Part shown: piece after piece, positions 18,391 through 28,451 of the stretch
Position numbering within the stretch: position 1 is the first letter of the stretch
How the letters are laid out: each line of letters begins with the position of its first letter
Origin: Thiomonas sp. X19
GTDB taxonomy: Bacteria > Pseudomonadota > Gammaproteobacteria > Burkholderiales > Burkholderiaceae_C
Reading direction: 5' to 3'
Assembly (NCBI RefSeq): GCF_900089495.1
Contig: NZ_LT605203.1
Span: 2,071,621 to 2,135,620, forward strand
DNA length: 64,000 bases
The notes under the pieces: model-generated
Told to the model about the DNA's origin: nothing
Databases searched by the model: none
What the model saw: only the letters and a program-made list of their open reading frames with translations
Made by a program: the position numbers and the translations under genes

Positions 18391-18660
18391 ATGAGTCTCG
18401 ACAAGAGCAATACGGCACAAATCGTTGCCGACAATGCGCGCGCAGCCCAGGATACCGGGTCCCCCGAAGTCCAGGTTGCACTGCTGACCGCCCGTATCAA
18501 CGAACTGACCGGGCATTTCAAAATCCATGCCAAAGACCATCACGGTCGCCGCGGTTTGCTGCGCATGGTGAGCCGTCGGCGCAAGCTGCTGGACTATCTC
18601 AAGTCCAAGGATGCCGAGCGTTACAAGTCGCTGATCAGCAAGCTGAGCCTGCGCAAGTAA
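18391..18660 (+). CDS. rpsO: 30S ribosomal protein S15
   Basis: An 89-residue protein that binds the central domain of 16S rRNA. Family landmarks are [42 protein letters not shown] and [10 protein letters not shown]. It is followed by a strong intrinsic terminator and then pnp, the classic rpsO-pnp pair. In enterics that transcript is cleaved between the two genes and autoregulated by PNPase. Confidence 0.98.
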   Translation: MSLDKSNTAQIVADNARAAQDTGSPEVQVALLTARINELTGHFKIHAKDHHGRRGLLRMVSRRRKLLDYLKSKDAERYKSLISKLSLRK

Positions 18661-18680
18661 GAGGTTGTGGAACGATCAAG

Positions 18681-18720
18681 GCGCCTGTGTTGAAGCTTCG
18701 ACGCAGGCGCTTTGTTTTGT
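18681..18720 (+). terminator. Intrinsic terminator after rpsO
   Basis: The 30 bases at 18681-18710 form one continuous inverted repeat (GCGCCTG...CAGGCGC, 15 complementary positions with two G-T pairs, closing on GAAGCTTC). It is followed directly by TTTGTTTTGT. It lies 20 bp after the rpsO stop and about 190 bp before pnp. Confidence 0.9.
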
Positions 18721-18911
18721 TGTGCGGGTCGCGGAGTGCATGCGATCCGTTGATGAGGGAAGTGCTGCTGTGTCATTCCAATGCGACTTTCCAGTTTCCA
18801 GAGTTGCGCTGGAATGGCATTGTGCTTCCCGCCGAGTTGGGCCGCGGTCCGTGGCCTGGCAACTGATTGGGGGCGCCGGGGTTGTCCCGCGCCCATGAAC
18901 CGGAGTTCACG

Positions 18912-21047
18912 ATGTTCAACAAAATCACCAAGACTTTCCAATGGGGCCAACACACCGTCACGATGGAGACCGGCGAAATCGCACGCCAAGCCTCCGGGGC
19001 CGTGTTGCTGAATATGGACGATACCGTGGTGCTCGCCACGGTGGTGGCGGCCAAGCAGGCCAAGCCGGGTCAGGATTTCTTCCCGCTCACCGTCGATTAC
19101 ATCGAGAAGACCTATGCCGCAGGCAAGATTCCTGGCGGCTTTTTCAAGCGTGAAGGCCGCCTGAGTGAGGGCGAGACCCTGACCTCGCGCCTGATCGACC
19201 GACCGATCCGCCCGCTGTTTCCGGAAGGGTTCTACAACGAGGTGCAGGTCGTCATCCATGTGATGTCGCTGAACCCGGAGGTCGATGCCGACATTCCAGC
19301 CATGATCGCCGCCAGTGCAGCGCTGTCGATCTCGGGCATTCCGTTCGACGGCCCGGTGGGCGCGGCCCGCGTGGGTTATGTCAACGGCGAGTACCTGCTG
19401 AACCCGAGCAAGGCCCAGTTGGCCGATTCCCGGCTGGACTTGGTGGTCGCCGGTACCGAGTCGGCCGTGCTGATGGTGGAATCCGAAGCCGACCAGTTGT
19501 CCGAAGACGTCATGCTCGAGGCCGTGATGTATGGCCACAAGCAGATGCAGGCGGCGATCGACGCCATCCATGAGCTGGTGCGCGAAGGCGGCAAGCCGGC
19601 CTGGGACTGGAAGCCGGAAGCGCGCGACGAGGCCCTCATCAGCCGCATCGAGATGGTTGCCGGCGAAGGTTTCCGCACCGCTTACAAAATCACCCAGAAG
19701 CAGGCGCGTACCGATGCGCTGCGCCAGGTCTACGCCCAAGTGCACGCAGCCCTGAGCCAAGACGGCGCGGCGGTCGACAGCACCAAGGTCGAGTCCATCC
19801 TGTTCGACATGGAAGCGCGCATCGTGCGCGGCCAGATTCTGAGCGGGGATCCGCGCATCGATGGTCGCGATACCCGTACCGTGCGCCCCATCGAGATCCG
19901 CACCGGCGTGCTGCCGCGCACCCATGGCAGCGCCTTGTTTACGCGCGGCGAAACCCAGGCGCTGGTGGTGACCACGCTTGGCACCGATCAGGATTCGCAA
20001 ATCATCGACGCCCTGGGCGGGGAGTATCGCGACCGTTTCCTGCTGCACTACAACATGCCGCCGTTCGCCACCGGCGAAACCGGCCGCATGGGTTCGCCCA
20101 AGCGCCGCGAAATCGGCCATGGCCGCCTGGCCAAGCGCGCGCTGCTGGCCGTGCTGCCGAAGAAGGAGGATTTCGCTTACACCACGCGCCTGGTGTCGGA
20201 AGTCACCGAGTCCAACGGTTCATCGTCCATGGCTTCGGTTTGCGGCGGTTGCTTGAGCCTGCTGGACGCCGGTGTGCCGCTGAAGGCGCATGTTGCCGGC
20301 ATCGCCATGGGCCTGATCAAGGACGGCAACCGTTTTGCCGTGCTGACCGATATCCTCGGCGATGAGGACCATCTGGGCGATATGGACTTCAAGGTCGCCG
20401 GTTCCGCCACGGGAATCACGGCGCTGCAGATGGACATCAAGATCCAGGGCATCACCCGCGAGATCATGCAGGTGGCGCTGGCGCAGGCGCGCGAAGGCCG
20501 CGTGCACATTCTGGGGCTGATGCAGCAAGCCGTGGGCGGGGCGCGCACCGAGGTGTCGCAGTTCGCGCCGCGCCTCTACACCATGAAGATCAACCCCGAG
20601 CGCATTCGCGACGTCATCGGCAAGGGCGGTGCCATCATCCGCGCCTTGACCGAAGAGACCGGCACGCAGATCAATATCGCCGAGGACGGCACCATCACGG
20701 TGGCCGCAACCGACGCCGATCGCGCCAAGGACGCCATGCGCCGCATTGGCGAGCTCACCGCCGAGGTCGAGATCGGTCAGATCTACGATGGCACGGTGGT
20801 CAAGCTGCTGGACTTCGGTGCACTGGTCAACGTGCTGCCGGGCAAGGATGGCCTGCTGCACATTTCGCAAATCGCCAACGAGCGCATCAACAAGGTTTCC
20901 GACCATATGCAGGAAGGCCAGAAGGTGCGTGTGAAGGTCATCGAGACCGACGACAAGGGCCGCTTCCGTCTGTCGATCAAGGCGCTGCTCGGCGCGGAAG
21001 AAGCCGTTGCCCAGCAGACGTCGCCGGTCGAGCCGCAGCAGTCCTGA
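18912..21047 (+). CDS. pnp: Polynucleotide phosphorylase
   Basis: A 711-residue 3'-5' exoribonuclease and degradosome component that uses phosphate to release nucleoside diphosphates. Two RNase PH-like domains are separated by an alpha-helical linker. They are followed by a KH domain with the GKGG loop ([19 protein letters not shown]) and a C-terminal S1 domain ([20 protein letters not shown]). The [10 protein letters not shown] start is standard, and the ATG at 18867 would add an unlikely 15-residue leader. It follows rpsO after a terminator, so it needs its own promoter or read-through. Confidence 0.97.
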   Translation: MFNKITKTFQWGQHTVTMETGEIARQASGAVLLNMDDTVVLATVVAAKQAKPGQDFFPLTVDYIEKTYAAGKIPGGFFKREGRLSEGETLTSRLIDRPIRPLFPEGFYNEVQVVIHVMSLNPEVDADIPAMIAASAALSISGIPFDGPVGAARVGYVNGEYLLNPSKAQLADSRLDLVVAGTESAVLMVESEADQLSEDVMLEAVMYGHKQMQAAIDAIHELVREGGKPAWDWKPEARDEALISRIEMVAGEGFRTAYKITQKQARTDALRQVYAQVHAALSQDGAAVDSTKVESILFDMEARIVRGQILSGDPRIDGRDTRTVRPIEIRTGVLPRTHGSALFTRGETQALVVTTLGTDQDSQIIDALGGEYRDRFLLHYNMPPFATGETGRMGSPKRREIGHGRLAKRALLAVLPKKEDFAYTTRLVSEVTESNGSSSMASVCGGCLSLLDAGVPLKAHVAGIAMGLIKDGNRFAVLTDILGDEDHLGDMDFKVAGSATGITALQMDIKIQGITREIMQVALAQAREGRVHILGLMQQAVGGARTEVSQFAPRLYTMKINPERIRDVIGKGGAIIRALTEETGTQINIAEDGTITVAATDADRAKDAMRRIGELTAEVEIGQIYDGTVVKLLDFGALVNVLPGKDGLLHISQIANERINKVSDHMQEGQKVRVKVIETDDKGRFRLSIKALLGAEEAVAQQTSPVEPQQS

Positions 21048-21097
21048 TCCAGCCTTGCCTAGCGTTTCCATTCCTGCCTACTGCCCACTGAACTGCC

Positions 21098-22087
21098 ATG
21101 ACGTCCATGCTCGTTGCCGAGATCAGTCAACCCGGCCCACCGGAGGTTCTTCGCTGGGTGGATCGCGATCGGCCTGAACCTGGGCCTGGGGAAGTGCTGC
21201 TGCGGGTTCGCGCCTTCGGCATCAACCGGCCCGACGTGCTGCAACGCAAGGGCTTGTACCCGCCGCCGCCGGGCGCCTCCGACATTCCCGGGCTGGAAGT
21301 TTGCGGCGAAGTGCTCCGCGGCGATCTGCAGGGGTCCACCCTGCGCATCGGCCAGCGGGTTTGCGCCTTACTCACGGGCGGCGGCTATGCCGAGTATTGC
21401 GTTGCCCCCGTGGGCCAGTGCCTTCCCGTGCCGGAAATCTTGAGCGATGCCGAGGCCGCCACGCTACCCGAGACTTTTTTCACGGTCTGGCACAACGTGT
21501 TCGAACGCGGCGCACTCAAGGCCGGCGAATTGCTGCTGGTGCAGGGTGGCACCAGCGGCATTGGCACCACGGCAATTCAACTGGCGCATGCGCTCGGCGC
21601 CACCGTCTGGGCGACTGCCGGGTCGGACGTGAAATGTCAGGCTTGCCTGGATCTCGGCGCGGAGCGCGCCATCAACTACCGCACGCAGGACTTTGCCGAG
21701 CAGGTGCGTGAGCACACCAGGGGGCGAGGCGTCGATGTTCTGCTCGACATGGTGGCCGGCGACTACGTGGCGCGCGAACTCGGCTGCATGGCGGAAGATG
21801 GCCGCCTGGTCATCATCGCGGTGCAAGGCGGTACTGCGGCCGGCTTCGATGCCTCGCTGCTGATGCGCCGCCGCCTGACCATCACGGGCTCCACCTTGCG
21901 GGCCCGCAGCGTGGCCTTCAAGTCTGGCGTGGCGCTGGCCTTGCGTGACAAGGTCTGGCCGCTGATTGAGGCCGGCCGGGTCCGGCCCCATGTGCATGCG
22001 GTGCTGCCAGCCGCGCAGGTGGCCCAGGCGCACGCCCTGATGGAAGGTGGTCAGCACATCGGCAAGATCGTGCTGACCTGGCCCTGA
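21098..22087 (+). CDS. NAD(P)H-quinone oxidoreductase, PIG3-type
   Basis: A 329-residue zinc-independent medium-chain dehydrogenase/reductase. It shows the GroES-like N-terminal domain ([22 protein letters not shown], then [19 protein letters not shown]) and the Rossmann nucleotide motif [18 protein letters not shown]. These match the bacterial quinone oxidoreductase group similar to human PIG3, which reduces quinones with NADPH. It lies 50 bp after pnp and 32 bp before tpiA and may be part of one transcript. The natural substrate is unknown. Confidence 0.88.
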   Translation: MTSMLVAEISQPGPPEVLRWVDRDRPEPGPGEVLLRVRAFGINRPDVLQRKGLYPPPPGASDIPGLEVCGEVLRGDLQGSTLRIGQRVCALLTGGGYAEYCVAPVGQCLPVPEILSDAEAATLPETFFTVWHNVFERGALKAGELLLVQGGTSGIGTTAIQLAHALGATVWATAGSDVKCQACLDLGAERAINYRTQDFAEQVREHTRGRGVDVLLDMVAGDYVARELGCMAEDGRLVIIAVQGGTAAGFDASLLMRRRLTITGSTLRARSVAFKSGVALALRDKVWPLIEAGRVRPHVHAVLPAAQVAQAHALMEGGQHIGKIVLTWP

Positions 22088-22119
22088 TTCCGGAAAATTC
22101 CAAGAGGAGACAACACAAG

Positions 22120-22869
22120 ATGCGTCGCAAGATGGTTGCAGGCAACTGGAAAATGCACGGCTCGCTGGCCGCCAACAAGGCCCTGCTGGACGCTTTGGTT
22201 GCCGCGCCCGCGCCGGCTTGCGATGTGGTCGTGTGCGTCCCCAGCCCTTACCTGGCGCAGGCGCAGGGTCTGCTGGCCAGAACGCCCATCAACCTGGGTG
22301 CGCAAGACTGTTCCGCGCATGAACAAGGCCCATACACCGGCGAAGTGTCGGTGGGCATGCTGCGCGATTTCGCCTGCGGCCATGTCATCGTCGGGCATTC
22401 CGAGCGCCGGGCCTACCACGCCGAGACTGACAGCACGGTGGCCATCAAGGCCCAGCGCGCACTCGATGCAAGCATGACACCCATTGTGTGCGTTGGCGAA
22501 ACCCTGGAGCAGCGTGAGCGTGGAGAAACCGAGGCCATCGTCGGGGCACAACTCGACGCGGTGTTGCAACTGCTGGGCCAACGCATCCACCAGATCGTCC
22601 TGGCCTATGAACCGGTCTGGGCCATCGGCACCGGACGCACCGCAAGCCCGGCGCAAGCGCAGGAGGTTCATGCTTTCATACGCCAGCGCGCCGTTCGCCA
22701 TCATGCGGGTGCCGCTGCCACCCGCCTGCTTTACGGTGGCAGTGTCAAGCCCGACAACGCCGTCGAACTCTTTGCCCAGCCGGATATCGACGGCGGGCTG
22801 ATCGGCGGGGCTTCGCTCAAGGCTGCCGATTTCCTCGCCATTGTTGACGCAGCCAGGTTTTCCGCCTGA
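22120..22869 (+). CDS. tpiA: Triosephosphate isomerase
   Basis: A 249-residue TIM-barrel enzyme interconverting dihydroxyacetone phosphate and glyceraldehyde 3-phosphate. The catalytic elements are visible: VAGNWKMH (Lys), GHSERR (His), the [10 protein letters not shown] signature (Glu) and the phosphate loop [19 protein letters not shown] ribosome-binding site precedes the ATG. It is followed by secG, as in many proteobacteria. Confidence 0.97.
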   Translation: MRRKMVAGNWKMHGSLAANKALLDALVAAPAPACDVVVCVPSPYLAQAQGLLARTPINLGAQDCSAHEQGPYTGEVSVGMLRDFACGHVIVGHSERRAYHAETDSTVAIKAQRALDASMTPIVCVGETLEQRERGETEAIVGAQLDAVLQLLGQRIHQIVLAYEPVWAIGTGRTASPAQAQEVHAFIRQRAVRHHAGAAATRLLYGGSVKPDNAVELFAQPDIDGGLIGGASLKAADFLAIVDAARFSA

Positions 22870-22899
22870 AGCCGCAACCCGACCTCATCCGATTTCATC

Positions 22900-23343
22900 A
22901 TGCATATCGCCCTGACCCTCATCCTCGTCATTCAAATCCTGTCCGCGCTCACCATGGTCGGCCTGATCCTCATGCAGCACGGCAAAGGCGCCGACATGGG
23001 GGCATCGTTCGGTTCCGGCTCATCCGGCAGCCTGTTCGGCGCCACCGGCTCCGCCAATTTTCTCAGTCGCAGTACGGCGGTTGCCGCCACACTTTTTTTT
23101 ATCTGCACCCTGGCACTGGCCTATTTCGGCAATCAGCCAGGTGAGGGTGGTGGCTTGATGAGCAAGCTTGCAGGCGCCGGGAAACCTGTGGCGGCACAGG
23201 CAGCCAGCGCTGCAGCCAAGCCAGCGGCATCGGCGGTGCCCGCTGGCATCGCGCAGATTCCAGGCGCAGGTCCTGGAGCCCAGGCTGCTTCTGCGGCCAA
23301 GCCTGCGGCAGTGCCCGCTCCGAAGACAAGCGCTGCAAAGTAA
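22900..23343 (+). CDS. secG: Preprotein translocase subunit SecG
   Basis: A 147-residue inner-membrane component of SecYEG. Two transmembrane helices (about 4-24 and 52-72) flank the conserved GADMGASFGSGSSGSLFG loop. After residue 80 there is a low-complexity Ala/Pro/Gly/Lys tail of about 65 residues, a common feature of betaproteobacterial SecG that probably lies in the periplasm or is disordered. A weak hairpin (23349-23369) follows the stop but lacks a T-run. tRNA-Leu and the nuo operon come next. Confidence 0.93.
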   Translation: MHIALTLILVIQILSALTMVGLILMQHGKGADMGASFGSGSSGSLFGATGSANFLSRSTAVAATLFFICTLALAYFGNQPGEGGGLMSKLAGAGKPVAAQAASAAAKPAASAVPAGIAQIPGAGPGAQAASAAKPAAVPAPKTSAAK

Positions 23344-23438
23344 GCTTGGATGTTGCATCGCACAACATCATTTCCTGCGACTTGTCAATGTGCTCCGCTC
23401 TTGAAACTTGTCGTTGCGCAAACAGGCATGGTTATGCG

Positions 23439-23468
23439 TTGCTTGGAAGCTCGCGGGGTGGCTAAAAT
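23439..23468 (+). promoter_or_regulatory. Sigma70 promoter for tRNA-Leu
   Basis: TTGCTT at 23439-23444 and TAAAAT at 23463-23468 are separated by 18 bp, a good sigma70 -35/-10 pair. Transcription would begin near 23475, about 50 bp upstream of the mature tRNA. It could also feed the nuo operon by read-through. Confidence 0.65.
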
Positions 23469-23525
23469 GCACGGGTTTAGTTGCATCCATCAAGGTTTGC
23501 AACGCAGCGAATTGAATGAGGCTTT

Positions 23526-23610
23526 GCCGACGTGGTGAAATTGGTAGACACGCTATCTTGAGGGGGTAGTGGCGAAAGCTGTGCGAGTTCGAGTCTCGCC
23601 GTCGGCACCA
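23526..23610 (+). tRNA. tRNA-Leu (GAG)
   Basis: An 85-nt type II tRNA with acceptor stem GCCGACG pairing with CGTCGGC, an encoded ACCA 3' end, a D-arm containing TTGGTAGAC, and an anticodon loop TTGAGGG giving anticodon GAG. A long variable arm (TGGCGAAAGCTG) and the T-arm GTTCGAGTC follow. GAG reads the CUU/CUC leucine codons. Placement directly upstream of nuoA is common in Burkholderiales. Confidence 0.97.
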
Positions 23611-23755
23611 AAATGTTGCAGTACATCAAACAATAAACAGCAGTTCTCACATACGCTCTAGCGGCTGTGGCGGGCTGCGGGTCGGCCTGCCTCAAGCAGC
23701 GTGTTGGCTGGCAAAGTTCCGGTTTGCATCGACGAAATCACAAGGAGGAGGCCTG

Positions 23756-24115
23756 ATGTTTCTTGAGCAATATCTGCCTGTTTTGCTCTTCATTCTGGTC
23801 GGCACCGGCGTCGGTATCGCGCCATTGGCTTTGGGTCGTCTTCTCGGCCCCAGCCGTCCCGACAGCGCCAAGAATGCACCCTATGAATGCGGCTTCGAGG
23901 CCTTCGAGGACGCACGCATGAAATTCGATGTGCGCTATTACCTCGTCGCCATCCTGTTCATCCTGTTCGACCTGGAAATCGCCTTCCTTTTTCCCTGGGC
24001 CGTGGTGCTCAAGCAGGTTGGGGCAACGGGGTTCTGGGCCATGATGATCTTCCTGTCCATTCTTGTGGTGGGCTTTATCTACGAATGGAAAAAGGGGGCG
24101 CTGGACTGGGAGTAA
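23756..24115 (+). CDS. nuoA: NADH-quinone oxidoreductase subunit A
   Basis: A 119-residue membrane subunit at the junction of the peripheral and membrane arms of complex I. It has three transmembrane helices and the conserved loop [24 protein letters not shown], here with the quinone-site cysteine in YECG. A very strong AGGAGGAGG Shine-Dalgarno precedes the ATG. It is the first of fourteen nuo genes in canonical order. Confidence 0.97.
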   Translation: MFLEQYLPVLLFILVGTGVGIAPLALGRLLGPSRPDSAKNAPYECGFEAFEDARMKFDVRYYLVAILFILFDLEIAFLFPWAVVLKQVGATGFWAMMIFLSILVVGFIYEWKKGALDWE

Positions 24116-24142
24116 TCTCGGTTCGCACCTTGAGGAACAAGC

Positions 24143-24619
24143 ATGAGCATCGAAGGCGTTCTGAACGAGGGCTTCATCACCACATCGGCCGACAAGCTGA
24201 TCAACTGGACCCGCACCGGTTCACTCTGGCCTATGACTTTCGGCCTGGCCTGCTGCGCGGTCGAAATGATGCATGCTGGCGCTGCGCGCTATGACCTCGA
24301 CCGCTTCGGCATCGTCTTCCGGCCAAGTCCGCGCCAGTCCGACTTGATGATCGTCGCCGGAACGCTGTGCAACAAAATGGCGCCGGCGCTGCGCAAGGTT
24401 TACGACCAGATGGCCGAGCCGCGCTGGGTGCTGTCCATGGGCTCCTGTGCCAACGGCGGTGGTTATTACCACTACTCCTATTCCGTGGTGCGCGGCTGCG
24501 ACCGCATCGTGCCGGTGGATGTGTACGTCCCGGGCTGCCCGCCCACGGCCGAGGCGCTGCTCTACGGCCTCATCCAGCTGCAGAACAAGATTCGTCGCAC
24601 CAACACCATCGCGCGTTGA
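24143..24619 (+). CDS. nuoB: NADH-quinone oxidoreductase subunit B
   Basis: A 158-residue peripheral-arm subunit that holds the terminal [4Fe-4S] cluster N2, next to the quinone site. Cluster ligands are visible in [20 protein letters not shown] and [12 protein letters not shown], including the unusual tandem cysteines. It lies 27 bp after nuoA and precedes nuoC. Confidence 0.97.
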   Translation: MSIEGVLNEGFITTSADKLINWTRTGSLWPMTFGLACCAVEMMHAGAARYDLDRFGIVFRPSPRQSDLMIVAGTLCNKMAPALRKVYDQMAEPRWVLSMGSCANGGGYYHYSYSVVRGCDRIVPVDVYVPGCPPTAEALLYGLIQLQNKIRRTNTIAR

Positions 24620-24666
24620 GCCCGTCCTGCCAAGCCCTGAATCCAGCGTCATTCCCGCACACTCCG

Positions 24667-25299
24667 ATGCCCAGCAAACTCGAACAACTCCAGCACGATC
24701 TGCAGCAACAATTGGGCGAGCGCATCGCATCCATGGCCTGGGCCGTGGACGCAATCACCATCGACGTTCCGCCGGCTTCCTACCTCGACGCCTGCTCCAT
24801 CCTGCGCGACCAAGCGTCGCTGCGCTTCGAGCAGCTCATCGACCTCTGTGTCGTGGACTATCACGGCTACGCCAACGGACCCTGGCAGGGCAAGCGCTAC
24901 GCCGTCGTGCTGCATCTGCTTTCGGTCAGCCTCAACCAGCGTGTCAGGGTTCGCATGTGGGCCGAAGACGATGACATGCCGGTGGTGCCTTCGGTCGATC
25001 CCGTCTGGAACAGCGCCAACTGGTACGAGCGCGAAGCCTTCGACCTCTACGGTGTGGTGTTCGAGGGCCACAACGATCTGCGGCGCTTGCTGACCGACTA
25101 CGGTTTCATCGGCCACCCCTTCCGCAAGGACTTCCCCATCAGCGGCACGGTCGAGATGCGCTACGACCCCGAACGCCGGCGTGTCATCTATCAGCCCGTG
25201 ACGATCGAACCGCGTGAGATCGTGCCGCGCATCGTGCGCGAAGCCGGCTATGGCGGGCTCAAGCCCGCCGGCGCCAAGCCCGCCAGCCCCACGGCCTGA
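24667..25299 (+). CDS. nuoC: NADH-quinone oxidoreductase subunit C
   Basis: A 210-residue 30-kDa-type subunit of the peripheral arm, separate from NuoD and not fused as in E. coli. It shows the family signature [22 protein letters not shown] and GHPFRKDFP. The start at 24667 (MPSKLEQLQ) was chosen over an upstream out-of-family extension. It carries no cluster and supports the quinone chamber structurally. Confidence 0.95.
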   Translation: MPSKLEQLQHDLQQQLGERIASMAWAVDAITIDVPPASYLDACSILRDQASLRFEQLIDLCVVDYHGYANGPWQGKRYAVVLHLLSVSLNQRVRVRMWAEDDDMPVVPSVDPVWNSANWYEREAFDLYGVVFEGHNDLRRLLTDYGFIGHPFRKDFPISGTVEMRYDPERRRVIYQPVTIEPREIVPRIVREAGYGGLKPAGAKPASPTA

Positions 25300-25315
25300 A
25301 CCACCCAGCACAACC

Positions 25316-26569
25316 ATGGCCGAGATCAAGAACTACACCCTCAACTTCGGGCCGCAGCACCCGGCAGCGCACGGCGTGCTGCGCCTGGTGCTGGAACTCG
25401 ACGGCGAAGTCATCCAGCGTGCCGATCCGCACATCGGCCTGCTGCACCGCGCCACCGAAAAGCTGGCCGAGACCCGCACCTACATGCAGGCGCTGCCGTA
25501 CATGGACCGGCTGGACTATGTCTCCATGATGTGCAACGAGCACGCCTATGTGCTGGCCATCGAGAAGCTGCTGGGTGTCGATGTGCCTTTGCGCGCGCAA
25601 TACATCCGCGTCATGTTCGCCGAGATCACGCGCCTGTTGAACCACCTGCTGTGGCTGGGCGCGCATGGCCTGGACTGCGGCGCCATGACCATCTTCCTCT
25701 ACGCCTTCCGCGAGCGCGAAGACCTGTTCGACATGTACGAGGCCGCCTCGGGTGCGCGCATGCATGCCGCCTACTTCCGTCCGGGCGGCGTGTATCGCGA
25801 CCTGCCCGACGCCATGCCACAGTACCGCGAGTCCAGCGTGCATGGTCCGCGCGATACCAAGGCGCTCAACAGCAACCGCCGGGGTTCGCTGCTGGACTTC
25901 ATCGACGACTTCACCCAGCGTTTTCCGAAGTATGTCGACGAGTACGAAACCCTGCTGACCGACAACCGCATCTGGAAACAGCGCACCGTGGGCATCGGTG
26001 TGGTGCCGCCCGAACGCGCCTTGCAGCTCGGCTTCACCGGCCCCATGCTGCGCGGCTCGGGCATCGTCTGGGACTTGCGCAAGAACCAGCCCTACGACGT
26101 CTACGACCGCATGGAGTTTGACGTTCCGGTCGGCAAGGAAGGCGACTGCTACGACCGCTATCTGGTGCGCATGGAGGAAATGCGTCAGTCCAACCGCATC
26201 GTCCAGCAATGCGTGGCCTGGCTGCGCGCCAACCCCGGCCCGGTCATCACCAGCAACCACAAGGTCGCGCCGCCATCGCGGGTCGAGATGAAGACCAGCA
26301 TGGAAGAGCTGATCCACCACTTCAAGCTGTTCTCCGAAGGCTTCCACGTGCCCGAGGGGCAGTCGTACGCGGCGGTGGAGCATCCCAAGGGCGAGTTCGG
26401 CATCTACATCGTGTCCGACGGCGCCAACAAGCCTTTCCGCCTGAAAATCCGCGCCCCGGGTTTCCCGCATCTGGCGGCGATGGACGAAATGTCGCGCGGC
26501 CACATGATTGCGGATGCCGTGGCCATCATCGGCACGATGGACATTGTGTTCGGCGAAATCGATCGGTAA
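25316..26569 (+). CDS. nuoD: NADH-quinone oxidoreductase subunit D
   Basis: A 417-residue 49-kDa-type subunit related to the hydrogenase large subunit, forming most of the quinone pocket. Landmarks are [21 protein letters not shown] (at the N-terminus, start [10 protein letters not shown]), [22 protein letters not shown] and [18 protein letters not shown]. The start is set by the conserved N-terminus, 16 bp after nuoC. Confidence 0.97.
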   Translation: MAEIKNYTLNFGPQHPAAHGVLRLVLELDGEVIQRADPHIGLLHRATEKLAETRTYMQALPYMDRLDYVSMMCNEHAYVLAIEKLLGVDVPLRAQYIRVMFAEITRLLNHLLWLGAHGLDCGAMTIFLYAFREREDLFDMYEAASGARMHAAYFRPGGVYRDLPDAMPQYRESSVHGPRDTKALNSNRRGSLLDFIDDFTQRFPKYVDEYETLLTDNRIWKQRTVGIGVVPPERALQLGFTGPMLRGSGIVWDLRKNQPYDVYDRMEFDVPVGKEGDCYDRYLVRMEEMRQSNRIVQQCVAWLRANPGPVITSNHKVAPPSRVEMKTSMEELIHHFKLFSEGFHVPEGQSYAAVEHPKGEFGIYIVSDGANKPFRLKIRAPGFPHLAAMDEMSRGHMIADAVAIIGTMDIVFGEIDR

Positions 26570-26573
26570 TCCC

Positions 26574-27074
26574 ATGCTGTCAGAAACCACCCGCCAGCGC
26601 ATTGACCGCGAACTGGCCAAGTATCCCGCCGATCAGCGGCAGTCCGCGGTGATTGCCGCGCTGACCATCGTGCAACTGGAGCGCGGCTGGATCTCGTCCG
26701 AGTCCGAGCGCGAAGTGGCCGACTACATCGGCATGCCGCCCATCGCCGTGCACGAGGTCGTCACCTTCTACAACATGTTCAACACCCGGCCCGTCGGGCG
26801 TTTCAAGCTCAACGTTTGCACCAATCTGCCCTGCCAACTTGGCGGCGGTACGCAGGCGGTGCAATACCTCAGCCAGAAGCTGGGCATCGCCCTGGGCGAG
26901 ACCACGGCCGACGGCATGTTCACGCTGCAGGAAAGCGAATGCCTGGGCGCCTGTGGTGACGCACCCGTGGCGCTGGTGAACGACCGTCGCATGTGCAGCT
27001 TTCTTGGCAACGCGCAGATCGACCTGATGATCGACGACTTGCGTCGCCAAGCGGCCAAGGGAGATGCAGCATGA
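26574..27074 (+). CDS. nuoE: NADH-quinone oxidoreductase subunit E
   Basis: A 166-residue 24-kDa-type subunit with a thioredoxin-like [2Fe-2S] cluster, N1a. The ligands appear as the pair in [10 protein letters not shown] and the pair in CLGACGDAP. The N-terminal helical region ([21 protein letters not shown]) is typical. It lies 4 bp after nuoD, and its stop overlaps the nuoF ATG (ATGA), which suggests translational coupling. Confidence 0.96.
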   Translation: MLSETTRQRIDRELAKYPADQRQSAVIAALTIVQLERGWISSESEREVADYIGMPPIAVHEVVTFYNMFNTRPVGRFKLNVCTNLPCQLGGGTQAVQYLSQKLGIALGETTADGMFTLQESECLGACGDAPVALVNDRRMCSFLGNAQIDLMIDDLRRQAAKGDAA

Positions 27075-28405
27075 ATGCCTATGCATCCACGGGCCAGGAG
27101 AGCTGTTTCCACGGCCGGCATCTCGACCCGCAAATCCTGCAGGGGCTGGACGGCAGGAACTGGCACCTGAACGATTACGTGGCTCGCGACGGCTACCAGG
27201 CCCTGCGCAAGATTCTCGGCGCTGACGGCGGCCCGGGCATGCCGCCCGATCAGGTGATCGCCGAGGTCAAGCTCTCGGCCTTGCGGGGGCGGGGCGGCGC
27301 CGGCTTCCCCACCGGGCTGAAGTGGAGTTTCATGCCGCGTCAGTTTCCGGGCCAGAAGTATCTGGTGTGCAACTCCGACGAAGGCGAGCCAGGCACGTTC
27401 AAGGATCGCGACATCCTGCGCTTCAACCCGCATATCGTGATCGAGGGCATGATCATCGCCGCCTACGCCATGGGCATCAGCGTGGGCTACAACTACATCC
27501 ACGGCGAAATCTTCGAGGACTACGACCGCTTCGAAGAGGCGCTGGAGGAGGCGCGCGCCGCCGGTTATCTCGGCGACAACATCCTTGGCAGCGCCTACAG
27601 CTTTCAGCTGCATGCCTCGCATGGTTTCGGCGCCTACATCTGCGGCGAAGAAACCGCGCTGCTCGAATCGCTGGAAGGCAAGAAGGGCCAGCCGCGTTTC
27701 AAGCCACCGTTCCCCGCCAGTTTCGGCCTGTACGGCAAGCCCACCACCATCAACAACACCGAGACCTTTGCCGCGGTGCCCTGGATCATCCGCAACGGCG
27801 GCCAGGCCTATCTGGAGTGCGGCAAGCCCAACAACGGCGGCACCAAGATCTATTCGGTCTCGGGCGACGTGGCGCTGCCGGGCAACTACGAGGTGCCGAT
27901 GGGCACACCGTTCTCCAAGCTGCTGGCGCTGGCTGGCGGCATGCGCGAGGGCAGGGCGCTCAAGGCCGTGATTCCCGGCGGCTCGTCAGCCCCGGTGCTG
28001 CCGGCGAACATCGTCATGGACTGCACGATGGACTATGACTCCATCGCCAAGGCCGGCTCCATGCTGGGGTCGGGAGCGGTCATCGTGCTCAACGACACCC
28101 GCTGCATGGTCAAGTCCTTGATGCGCTTGTCCTACTTCTACCAGCACGAGTCCTGCGGCCAGTGCACACCCTGCCGCGAAGGCACCGGCTGGCTGTACCG
28201 CATGGTCCACCGCATCGAGCACGGACAGGGCCGGCCGGAAGATCTGGACGCGCTCAACTCGGTGTCCGACAACATCGCCGGGCGCACCATTTGCGCGCTG
28301 GGTGATGCGGCGGCCATGCCGGTCAAATCCTTCATCAAGCATTTCCGCGCCGAATTCGAGCATCACATCGAACACAAAACCTGCATCGTGCCTGCGTATG
28401 TCTGA
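27071..28405 (+). CDS. nuoF: NADH-quinone oxidoreductase subunit F
   Basis: A 444-residue catalytic 51-kDa-type subunit that binds NADH, FMN and the [4Fe-4S] cluster N3. The glycine-rich nucleotide loop is [18 protein letters not shown], the FMN region includes [14 protein letters not shown], and the cluster ligands are in [14 protein letters not shown] with a fourth cysteine near the C-terminus (TICALGDAA). It starts within the nuoE stop codon. Confidence 0.97.
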   Translation: MNAYASTGQESCFHGRHLDPQILQGLDGRNWHLNDYVARDGYQALRKILGADGGPGMPPDQVIAEVKLSALRGRGGAGFPTGLKWSFMPRQFPGQKYLVCNSDEGEPGTFKDRDILRFNPHIVIEGMIIAAYAMGISVGYNYIHGEIFEDYDRFEEALEEARAAGYLGDNILGSAYSFQLHASHGFGAYICGEETALLESLEGKKGQPRFKPPFPASFGLYGKPTTINNTETFAAVPWIIRNGGQAYLECGKPNNGGTKIYSVSGDVALPGNYEVPMGTPFSKLLALAGGMREGRALKAVIPGGSSAPVLPANIVMDCTMDYDSIAKAGSMLGSGAVIVLNDTRCMVKSLMRLSYFYQHESCGQCTPCREGTGWLYRMVHRIEHGQGRPEDLDALNSVSDNIAGRTICALGDAAAMPVKSFIKHFRAEFEHHIEHKTCIVPAYV

Positions 28406-28451
28406 ACATCGCACAGCTCCTTGCATCGCCTGCACACGAGGTTGACACGAC

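Noticed and set aside
23349..23369. Hairpin GATGTTG/CAACATC after secG
   Set aside because: The stem is short and AT-rich with only ATTTCC following, too weak for a terminator call.
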